Shown one piece after another: positions 55,901 through 64,000 of a stretch of 64,000 nucleotides of DNA. The stretch is from assembly GCF_019112545.1 (NCBI RefSeq), contig NW_025064882.1:320408-384407 (forward strand), given 5' to 3'. A model generated the notes under the pieces. The model was not told where the DNA came from. It did not search any database and worked only from the letters and a program-made list of their open reading frames with translations. Position 1 is the stretch's first letter, and the number at the start of each line of letters is the position of its first letter. A program made the translations under genes and the position numbers. This stretch comes from Guyanagaster necrorhizus. Taxonomy: Eukaryota; Basidiomycota; Agaricomycetes; Agaricales; Physalacriaceae.

Positions 55901-57174
55901 CGTATGACGGGCGCCACTGAACCTGACGAACTGGAAACGAAGGATGTAGAGTGTATGTTGCTTTGTGAGGGATATGGACCCAAGTCGATGGCCATGTCAG
56001 GTCCCAAACCTGTATTAGAATTCAAAAAGATAAAAAGCATATTCGTAAGTATATCGACCTTTACACAACGATCCAGTCCACCAGAAACTATCCATCCTAG
56101 ACCACCATTCGGGATATCCCCACCTGGAACCATAGTCGGCGCACCTGGCATCGTATTGGAAGCTGTATAACACCAATCGAGGGCCGTTACAGGCGCTGTG
56201 TGCGCGACAGGTATACGATCCAACTGCCCACGTTGACCCATCTGTAAATCCCATCTGCATAACGGAATCAGTACAAGTGTGGTCGAATAGCTTTCCTTAT
56301 TGACAGACCGATACAGGCTACCGTTATCTAAACCGACCACAACTTGCAGTGGGTGGGAGTTTACAGGAGAGAAGACTGCACTCCGCACTGTGGTAGGATA
56401 ACGTATGCGGTTGATAGACTTGCTGAGATCCCTAATATCCTTCCAGATATTCGCGTCAACGCAAAGGTAAGGGGTGTCAACAGACTGACCCATATGCGCA
56501 AATCGCCATCAGACGATCCAGTAACACAGTAATGGTGAACAATGGAAGACACTGAAAGCTTGTGTATCGAACGCGTATGGTCCTTCGTCCGTCGTTCTGT
56601 ATAAACAACATGTCAAAAGGAATGAAAGGTCGTCGATGTTGCACTACGGACCATACTTAGATTTCACCAAGTCCCACATGATAATTTCTCCGTTACGAGC
56701 GCTCGTCAATATCTTGTTGTTGAACTCTGTCGTCCATGAGTGTCAGAGAAAACTGAAAATGGACGCGAGACTTACGACCAAAACCCCAGGCGACATCAGT
56801 ACTGGCACTGTCTATCTTCAGACCGCTTCCTTCCCAGAGATTGCGAGAGGCTTCTACTCGATGGCCGCCGCGTCCAACAGCAGCTTTATGCTCGGAAGTT
56901 CTGGCCTGAGTGGGGTCCAAGATGGTCAGTACGCGAAGAGCTATGAAACGTCCATCAGCTCAGACTGTCGATAACGACGCGAATACCAACATTCTTTGCC
57001 TGCCACTGCACAGCGGGAACCATCTTCGCTCTTGCATATAGCACTTCTGCCGTTGGCGCAGGCTCTTTGTAGGCGTACGTTGCGACTAGGCCCAGAGTAT
57101 CCATGAGTGCGGGAGTCGGAGAAGAGGTCGTTGAGGGTCAGCGATGTCTGAATGCTCAGCTGGGGAGCAGACAT
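52911..57174 (-). CDS. SEA2: SEA/GATOR2 complex subunit, WDR24 (Sea2) homologue
   Basis: Fourteen exons on the minus strand (57174-56991, 56940-56776, 56726-56652, 56596-56490, 56439-56309, 56254-56059, 56009-55589, 55533-55344, 55289-55082, 55019-53805, 53752-53656, 53591-53506, 53454-53321, 53268-52911) give 1188 residues. WD40 repeats fill the first half: FNNKILTSARNGEIIMWDL, VTGSSDGDLRIWDIRDL, GLDNGSLYRWDLQMGQRG, VSGGLDRCVKVWDL. A long Ser/Pro- and Asp/Glu-rich insert follows. The C-terminal region has DDFADEGDMQMCAMLSVLV and a Cys/His RING-like zinc module: CGRC, CSAC, MCNIC, CSICSHGGHH and CAAGCGHFC. This architecture is WDR24/Sea2, which controls TORC1 at the vacuole. Two zinc-finger ORFs at the 3' end belong to this gene, as phase and homology show. 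Confidence 0.93.
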
Positions 57175-57395
57175 AAGGTCGACGCGTCTCGCCGAGGAAA
57201 GATGATGATGGCAACAAGAAGGACAAGTTGCACCTCGTGACGATTACATAGCTCATCGATTCAAAGGTCGCTGCTACAGCATGGGTAATTACAGGGATAT
57301 AATAGATATATAGTCCTTCAAGTGCATAATGAAGAGAAGAAAGCAGGATATTATGCAGATGCAGCGTCGACCATGTCTTTGTCCAAGTACTACTC

Positions 57396-58099
57396 TCATG
57401 CAAGTATTGTCCAAACCCCACCCAGCAAACAGACCACCGTCGTCACGACCATTCCCATCAATGCCTTTTGCGATACGAGGACCACCGGCGAAGCCTTGGA
57501 ACTCGCAGCACTTGGTGTTCCGTATATGGACTCGTACTCGCTAAAGGCCATTATCGACCCAGTAGCAGGGGCTGTTGTAGGCGTGGTGGCAGGGAATGTT
57601 GGCGTGAAAGTGTCCACTATCAATGTTGTGATACCATCGATAGTGGTGGTGTATGTATAGGGCGTCGGCCCATGAGGGGTTCCGGACGTCGAAGCTGGAG
57701 CGCCAACGACTTGAGCGACTGTGGTAGTGGTATCCGTGTTTGTGGTCGCCGTCGTAGCTGTGGCAGCCGTCGTCAGAGCCGTCGTTGTTGCTGTGGTAAG
57801 AGCCGTCGTTGCTGTGGTACGAGACGTCCCAGTCAGCGTTTCCCTAAAAACATTGAATATTGTTAAAACGCAAATAATTCGCTGAAAATTCTCACAGCGT
57901 CTGAGTGGTAACAACTCCCAACAGTGTGTTTGTAGAAACTACGATGACCACCGACTCGGCGTTCCTGAACGCATCCTCTATATCAGCAGTGCGAGCTCGC
58001 TCATGCGCAGCAGACTTACGCATCAACAATTGTTTCCGTCAGCTGCGCCTCTGCAATGGCAACGAAAAGAGCAGTGACAGCGAGAAAGAAGAAACGCAT
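57396..58099 (-). CDS. Secreted Thr-rich protein, probably GPI-anchored
   Basis: Three exons on the minus strand (58099-58020, 57964-57896, 57843-57396) give 198 residues. MRFFFLAVTALFVAIAEAQL is a signal peptide. AESVVIVVSTNTLLGVVTT and a long Thr/Ala-rich repeat region (TTATTALTTATT-like) follow, then SGTPHGPTPYTYTTTIDG. The C-terminus is a hydrophobic helix (MGMVVTTVVCLLGGVWTIL) ending the chain, preceded by small residues, which fits a GPI-attachment signal. Such proteins are heavily O-mannosylated and sit in the cell wall or membrane. I recognise no enzyme domain. It is divergent from the MMTAG2-like gene. Confidence 0.78.
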
Positions 58100-58235
58100 T
58101 TTGGGCGTGAAGGTCGTAAGATGGTACACCAGGAGCTACCAGGAGGCGATGGGTGGAGCAACGAGCTGCCCTGCAAAAGCAAGGGCGCTTCCTTCCTTGT
58201 TTGGTTATGTTACTTTCCAAGGCTCTTCTCCTACC
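58100..58235. promoter_or_regulatory. Divergent promoter of Thr-rich and MMTAG2-like genes
   Basis: 136 bp between starts; the plus strand here is open in the MMTAG2 frame back to an ATG at 58056, so a longer MMTAG2 N-terminus is formally possible but lacks homology. Confidence 0.4.
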
Positions 58236-59043
58236 ATGTTCGAACCAATTCGAGGCGGCACTCGCGGTGGACAGGCTGAATTCAAATGGTCGGATGTCTC
58301 TGCGGACAAGGACAGAGAGGTAATCGCTTTCTATTTCAATGGTTTCCATGTCTAATAATGTGTTACAGAACTATCTAGGTCACAGTATCAATGCCCCAAC
58401 AGGACGTTGGCAGAAAAACAAGGATGTCCACTGGTACAACAGAGACATTGTAGACTCAGAGACAGAGAGACTAGAAGAAATCAGAAAGATAAAGGAGGCT
58501 GAGGCTGAGGCGCTCTCTGTCGCACTGTGCGTCACACTTTATTTGACTGGCATTGGCCTCACACTGACCCTGATTTCTAGTGGATTTGCTCCAAACGCCA
58601 AAGGTGCCGTCGCGAAGGAGGAAACTACTTCTACTTTAAAGTCCATCGAGGATGCAACTTCTCCCGATCAACACGCGTTGGAAAAGGAAGAAAGACGGCG
58701 CAGAAAGGCTGAACGGAAGGAAGAAAAGAGAGCAAAGAAGGAACAGCGTCGTCTAGAGCGACGGGAGAGACATGTCAGCATCGAAACCCGAAGACGAAGG
58801 GAATACTCCAGCTCTCGCTCAAGATCGCCTCGTCCCCGTTCTCGGGAACGAAGAGATTATGATGATGATCACCCTCGACGTCGAAGCAGATCACCTGCAA
58901 CACCACCTTATCGTGATCAGCACAGGATACTTCCGGGGAACTATGATGACACATTCCGGGAGAAGGAAAGGGAGCGGGACCGTCAACGATGGGATGCCAA
59001 CTCGAGACAATACGAACCGGGTGTTAGATGGGGACGAGAGTAA
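58236..59043 (+). CDS. MMTAG2-like protein with SR-rich tail
   Basis: Three exons (58236-58319, 58369-58526, 58581-59043) give 234 residues. The N-terminal 60 residues form the MMTAG domain: MFEPIRGGTRGGQAEFKWSD, VSADKDRENYLGHSINAPTG, RWQKNKDVHWYNRD. A coiled, highly charged region (KEERRRRKAERKEEKRAKKE) and an Arg/Ser-rich tail (SSSRSRSPRPRSRERRD) follow. Human MMTAG2 is a nuclear phosphoprotein of unknown role; the RS tail suggests a link to RNA processing. The second intron was placed by restoring VALGFAPNAK, which matches the family ALG motif. Confidence 0.88.
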
Positions 59044-59495
59044 TCTTGTATGTCTTTCATTCTATGGTTGACATCGAATATAATGTGTGGTGTAACTCAT
59101 TAGATGAACTCAAGGTTCCCTTTCCATTAGCCCTTCAGGGTCAAGTATTGCCAGTGAAAGGCACCAATTTCAACGACTAGGCACAGAAGGCAAGTACTAG
59201 GAAGGAAACGTACGTGAAGGCGTGTAGATTGGTGGTGTCACGGCATTCGATACCTGAGTGGATGCGATGCGGCACGAAACATCGTTCTTCGTATGCCCCA
59301 GACTTTTCAACGAAATTCAACGCAAGGTACACGCAAATCGGCGTTGGGAAACACAAGACGTTGTTCATAAATAATAAGCACGGAGTTACATTGAATCAGA
59401 GTTCTTAAGGATCCACATCATTTTACAGATCATTTACATAAATTCGAACATGCATATACACCATCCGTTGGTTCCAGAGAGACCTGGGCCAAAAG
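59044..59495. other. Convergent 3' intergenic region
   Basis: It lies between the MMTAG2-like and SAM-like gene ends. No homology, no good ORF; likely 3' untranslated sequence of both. Confidence 0.45.
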
Positions 59496-61024
59496 TCAGA
59501 GGGACCGCAATTTATCTAATAATATTGCCCATTCCATAACGGTTAGCCCTTTCTTCAACGCTCCATCTCTTACCTCTCTATCCCTGACCTCCTCCGTAAG
59601 TCGCCCAACGGCGCGCAAATGCTCCACGCTCTTTATTCCCAGACTCACAAGCGCTGGCGCAACGTGCAGTAAGGATGGTTCACAAGATGACAAAACCTCC
59701 TGGAAAGTGGTCGTAGCTATTGATCGTATGCTACTTATCGTTGATCCTGAACGAGTCGGTATAAAGGGTGTTGGTGATTGCAGACTTTTGTTCGGGGTGG
59801 ATGTACGCAGTGGGGTATGTGAACTCGAAGTCCCCTCAACTGTCGTCCGTCGAGCCTGCGACGTTGAACCTCGTGGACTTGGTGATGCCCCGGAACGAAA
59901 CCCCTTGGGTGAGGCACGGTCACGAGGAGGGGCTCGAGATTTAGATGCCGGTGAAAAAGACCGTTGCCCGTCGGAAGCAACGACATATTGAATGGGTGAG
60001 GCGCGACTGTGTATGCCGTTGACATTCTACAGAGAAGAACATATCGGTAAATTTAATTTTTTTAATACACCACGGCATTCCTTGGCTCACCTCGTGTGAT
60101 AACCAATGGCTCGCAGGTGTCTCCTGGTTTTTCCCCTTCGAGTTTGGACCTCTGGATGGAGGGCTCTCCTTTGTCTCTTGCATTTCGTAGTCGCCCTGCG
60201 TCATATAATAGACGCTCATATCTTCATATTTCGCCTCCTTTGCAACTCTCTCGCGCCATGTCGAGATCGTCACAGTTCTCTCCGGCCCGTCTTCAAGAAT
60301 CTGGTCATGTACGACGTCGAACTCCTGTCCAGCCTTAGGCCCAGTCCTTGGTGCTCTCCTGCCTGTACTTCCATTCATCCTTCTAGCCTTTCCGTGCTCT
60401 AGCACAGACTCGCTGACCCTCCTCAGCCTCATCGAGCTTCCATTAAGCCTCTCTAGCGCCAGCCTACCAACGCCAGATTCGAGGGCTTTTTTCGACCCCA
60501 GTGACCTAGACATGTCGCGTCTGTGCTGCTTGTACTCATAGTCACGGTCCTCCATCCCAAACTCTTCATATCCCCACGTCGGTCGCTGGCTGATACTCGC
60601 GATGCTGCGGTCGCGACGGTGGAGTTTGCACTCGGAGACACTAGGGGCGGTCTCTGTCCGAGGCTTCTCTTCATAGTAGTCCGTCTCCACGTCAGCCTGT
60701 GGCGCGCCAGTAACAACCGTATATGTCACTGCATCAAAGTCCTCGTCGAGAGGAGGGGACGTGGGCACCCAGGAATCTCTAACTCTCGTGCCCCACTCGG
60801 TCTCTGGACCTCGAGTGGTGCACTCCTGCGTGACAGCATCGAAGTCTTCGTCGAGTGGTGGCGAAGTCGGTGGAGGTCGAGGTCGACGAACCAATCTTTT
60901 CCCTCGATGATCGTTGACAAGATAGAGAACCCCAGATTCTGCGCGCAGTCCGAGCGTCAATAATTAGACTCGTTATGGTGCTTGCAGACGGGCACTCACC
61001 ACTGGCCTCGGCCCAGTTGTGCAT
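59496..61024 (-). CDS. Orphan protein with duplicated motif and a C-terminal SAM-like helical domain
   Basis: Three exons on the minus strand (61024-61000, 60938-60091, 60026-59496) give 467 residues, all in phase. The start MHNWAEASESGVLYLVNDHR resembles a WW or small beta motif but I cannot name it. The phrase TSPPLDEDFDAVT occurs twice, 30 residues apart, a local duplication. The middle is basic and disordered. The last 70 residues (LLHVAPALVSLGIKSVEHL, LRAVGRLTEEVRDREV, GLTVMEWAILLDKL) are helical with the spacing of SAM domains. This may be a basidiomycete-specific protein; no function is assigned. Confidence 0.6.
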
Positions 61025-61396
61025 TTGTGATGTCGCAATTCGTTATTTCAAGTAGCTGTTGGCCTGAGTCTGGACACAGTGAGGGCGCAATGGAAGGAAG
61101 GGGTATGGGTTCCATATGTACGGGTTTGTATGTCGTTCCAGCTTCCACGGGGCTTTGGCATGCAGTTCCGAGATGTCTTGATACACGTGTTGACCACACC
61201 TCAATCGATATTATCATCCTGATGATCTTGAACGAATGTCACGCTTCCTCGGACAAGGGATTAGAAGACAATGATTCATGATTTCATTCAGCCTTATTTG
61301 CCCACGCAGTGGCCCGTAATGGCCATGCACACTCAAGTTCGGATATCCATGCTCAAATGCACAAAACGACTCTTTCCGAGCCCCGGAGCAGAGAAT
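61025..61396. other. Intergenic region between orphan and acyl-CoA synthetase genes
   Basis: Contains the orphan's promoter and the synthetase 3' region. Nothing else seen. Confidence 0.4.
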
Positions 61397-63530
61397 TCAA
61401 AGTTTGCTTTTCAACCGCTTAGCAATCCGTTTCTCATACTTATTAACCAGAATACGGCGCAGAGTCTTTCCGGTGGGTGATTTCGGAATCTATGTCGTAT
61501 TAATGAATTGGTGACCTGGAGAGAAAAACCATCGACCCACCTCCTTCACAATCTCAATACCGCCTCGAAGCCACTTGTATTTGCTCAAACTCCCTTGATG
61601 CCAGGACTCGAGTGCCTTGATAACTTCTGCATTGCCCTTCTTCTTACCAGCTGGGCTCAGCACTACCCAGGCCCGAGGGACCTTTTCATCTGACGTCCGT
61701 CCCCCGCTTACCCCGGCTACGGTAGCATCCGATATCAGTCCCTCCGGATGCGCCAAAAGGACATCCTCTATCTCGACAGGTGCAACCTGGGATCCTGAAA
61801 CTTTGAGAGTGTCCTGACAATGCCAGTGAGGAAATGGCTTCAGTGGAAGAGGAAGAGCTTTACCTTCGCTCTATCTGCGAAGCTGTCGTTGGAAAGTCAA
61901 CGTCGAGTCGCTGAAGTACAGGGGGGGTACTGACAAGAAATATCCATCTTTGTCGACGGTGAATTTGTCACCAGTCCTTAGCCAACCATCATCAAACGCT
62001 TCCCGGGTCGCCTTCTCGTCATTCCAGTAACCTGGAGAAACATTATGGCTCTTAATATATAACTCTCCAACTTCATCGAAGTCTGCTTCTGTGCCATCAT
62101 CACGCAAAAGCCGGGCTTCGACACCAGGTAGCAGAACGCCTGTGCTTCCTTTGATTCGTTTCAGGCGACCGCCCAAAGAACCCGAGCCTGGCTTTGTGAG
62201 TGCGGCAATCGTAGCTTCAGACATTCCATAGCCTGGATGGACGGTAAGCGCGGTCTTACCAATGAAAACCAAACGCACCTTCGGTGAGCTCGACGTCAGG
62301 CGGAAGAATAGTTAAAAATTTGTCGGCTAGGTCTTTGGGTAGATAAGCGGCCCCACAACCAATAGATTTCACGCTCTTAAAAACTTGTTTATTGAGCCTG
62401 GGATGATTTGCTATTTGATGTACAACCGAAGGAACAAGTGCGATGTTCGTGATGTGATATCTACAAGCTTGCCTTCAATATGATAACCATGTAGAGCGGT
62501 GGTTCTCGTACTTGGGTATAGCTTTCATAGCGGCTGCAAGATTCCACTTTGGAAATATAACATAGGTGTGGGGGACTATAAAGGACCGGAAGCAGTATGC
62601 GTGCAGACCAAAGCTATGGTGCATAGGAAGGAACGCAAGTGTTATTGGTATGCCTTCCGGTGTAGCAAGAAGCTAGAAAAAAACTAAATACATATTCGAT
62701 AAGAAAGAACAAGAGACCTACAGACGATACCGGAACCGTTGCCTTACCCATCACGAAGGACTGATAAATAGAATAGATCAAGTTTCCGTGGGTGATCATT
62801 ACAGCTGCAAAACCATTTATACATATGCGAAAGGATAAAAATCGGAAAGAACCACATTACCCTTAGGTAGGCCACTGGTGCCACTAGAGAAAACAAGATA
62901 CGCCAGTGTGTCCTTTCGTGCAGAACGAATCTTGTTCTCGTAAATTGGTATATTGACCTTGACATGAGATATCATATCGGAAAAGGACTTGCGGCCCCTG
63001 ACACGTCCACCCAGAATAAATATCCTCTTCCTTGACAATCCTGCCTCTTTTGCTTGGGACAAGACTAAAGGAAACAGCCGCGCCTGAACGAAAATGGTAG
63101 TTACTTTAGCCAGCTTTAATGCATGCACGAGCTCGAAGGCAGTGGAATATGAGGATATCAGGGCGAACGGAGTCGCCAGGTACAACAGCGATTGTACCAG
63201 TACAACATAATCCTAGAGGAAGTGACTTCAGAATTGGTTTAAATTTACCAGTGATGAACTTGCCGAAGAATTCTCACTTATGATTCCCACCATTTCATCG
63301 TTTTCAGCACTGATACCCAAGCAGCCGTCCGATACCAGTCCCCCTAGGGCAGCTGCCGCGTCGTGCACCCTTTCTTTAAATTCATAAAATGAGCGCCTCC
63401 TGCCGGTAACGACATCAATGTGAAGAGTGTAGTCCTTCCACTCCCGTTGATCAGGTCGATTCAGCAAGACGTTGTAGGCGTTGGTGTCCGTGAGCGGTGG
63501 AGGTTCCGGGAAGGACGACTGCACATACAT
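61397..63530 (-). CDS. AMP-dependent acyl-CoA synthetase (4-coumarate:CoA-ligase-like)
   Basis: Exons on the minus strand: 63530-63249, 63212-62861, 62804-62722, 62672-62512, 62460-62279, 62232 to about 61938, a short uncertain hinge exon, about 61814-61530, and a last exon to 61397. Motifs: YLVFSSGTSGLPKAVMITHG (P-loop), FLPMHHSFGLHAY, YGMSEATIAAL, GELYIKSHNVSPGYWND, GWLRTGDKF, KVSGSQVAPVEIEDVLLAHP and the catalytic Lys in IPKSPTGKTLRR. It adenylates a carboxylic acid and transfers it to CoA; the acid is unknown. The C-terminal SKL resembles a peroxisomal PTS1 signal. The A8 hinge, normally FYIVDRAKD, is damaged or split: after DGYFL I can only recover AKD, using a 7-nt exon. Confidence 0.87.
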
Positions 63531-64000
63531 GGCTGCAAGAGAAAGATGGGAAACACAGAAAAGATGAGAAAGACACTCATCTTCCCCACATTATCAAGAA
63601 GCAGGAAGCGCTGAAAAGTTTCGGCTTTGCATATAGCCGGTACCAACACATTGCCGAATTGCCGAATTGCCGAATGTCCGGATCTATTCGGACCGAGGAC
63701 CGGAGTGCCTATGACGCTAGCGTGTCCAACTACATACTTTTTTTTTTTTTTTTTTTGTCCTCAGCATTTGATTAACCGCAACAAGTAAGCTAACTACTAA
63801 GACGCGGTGGAGGTACAGGGCCTCAGGATCCTCTTTCCCTCTTGTTCCAGTCCCTCCGTTCTTCCTTCTGAGTTCCCCGGGTGTTTTGGCGTGTAGTGTG
63901 GAGTAGAGTAACGGACATGTATGGTATTTTGTGCCCTCGTGGTGGGCTAATTGGTTCGTTTGATCCTGCGGTTGGCTGAAGCCTGGGGTGTTTTGCGAGC
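63531..64000. other. Right-edge region: synthetase promoter, short repeats, nothing coding seen
   Basis: It holds a tandem ttgccgaa motif (three units, 63651-63675) followed by a small inverted repeat (gtccgga..ttcggac), and a run of 19 T at 63738-63756. The last 240 bp show no recognisable coding sequence. A gene may start off the window. Confidence 0.4.

Noticed and set aside
1..64000. CRISPR arrays, defence islands, secondary-metabolite core enzymes, tRNA or rRNA genes
   Set aside because: None seen; the window is ordinary fungal nuclear DNA, with no regular spaced repeats, NRPS/PKS domains or tRNA-like folds recognisable by eye.

Overview
This is a gene-dense nuclear window from a filamentous basidiomycete, most probably an Agaricomycete. 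The evidence is direct: almost every gene is cut by many short introns (mostly 45-60 nt, GT..AG with a few GC..AG), exons of 7-25 nt occur, both strands are used with intergenic spaces of 60-800 bp, and the encoded proteins are fungal housekeeping proteins (Mgm1, Lys4, Ilv5, His5, Ssu1, Vps34). I see no CRISPR array, tRNA, rRNA, plasmid, phage or intact transposon. About 33 genes were rebuilt exon by exon; most models were checked by conserved-motif continuity across splice sites and by total coding length divisible by three.

Layout: 0-3 kb, the 5' part of an inositol-polyphosphate phosphatase, ribosomal protein uS10 and a Saf4/CCDC130 splicing factor. 3-9.5 kb, an ARID subunit (Swi1-like) of a SWI/SNF complex and a VTT-domain membrane protein. 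9.6-13.6 kb, ribosomal eS28, a DapA-family aldolase, a RAD51D-like recombination protein and a doubtful small spliced ORF. 13.6-16.9 kb, a decayed kinase-like pseudogene and an SSU1-type sulfite pump with a one-base frameshift. 16.9-22.6 kb, an SCP2 lipid carrier, Mgm1 and a SERINC (Tms1). 22.7-38.1 kb is rich in amino-acid and cofactor metabolism: homoaconitase (Lys4), trimethyllysine-dioxygenase-like enzyme, a Cbf1-like bHLH factor facing Ilv5, an orphan, an SDR, a fused dethiobiotin synthetase/DAPA aminotransferase, and His5. 38.2-50.3 kb: Vps34, a PITH protein, an alpha/beta hydrolase, a PHD-finger chromatin protein, APC10 and Uba4. 50.3-64 kb: a UBX protein, a WDR24/Sea2 homologue, a Thr-rich secreted protein, an MMTAG2-like protein, a SAM-like orphan and an acyl-CoA synthetase.

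The genes do not form one pathway cluster. Several themes recur: amino-acid and biotin synthesis (Lys4, Ilv5, His5, BIO), the endolysosome and TORC1 axis (Vps34, Sea2/WDR24), mitochondria (Mgm1) and chromatin (Swi1-like, PHD). Many neighbours are divergent with very short shared promoters (58, 121, 121, 136 and 164 bp).

Nothing here looks like a wholly new system. The points most worth a second look are: five introns with GC donors, each proven by conserved residues across the junction; an unannotated dispersed repeat with two diverged copies 10 kb apart; a homopolymer frameshift in SSU1; a direct repeat in an Mgm1 intron that looks like a trace of intron gain; CACGTG sites in and upstream of the Cbf1-like gene; and three orphan genes.
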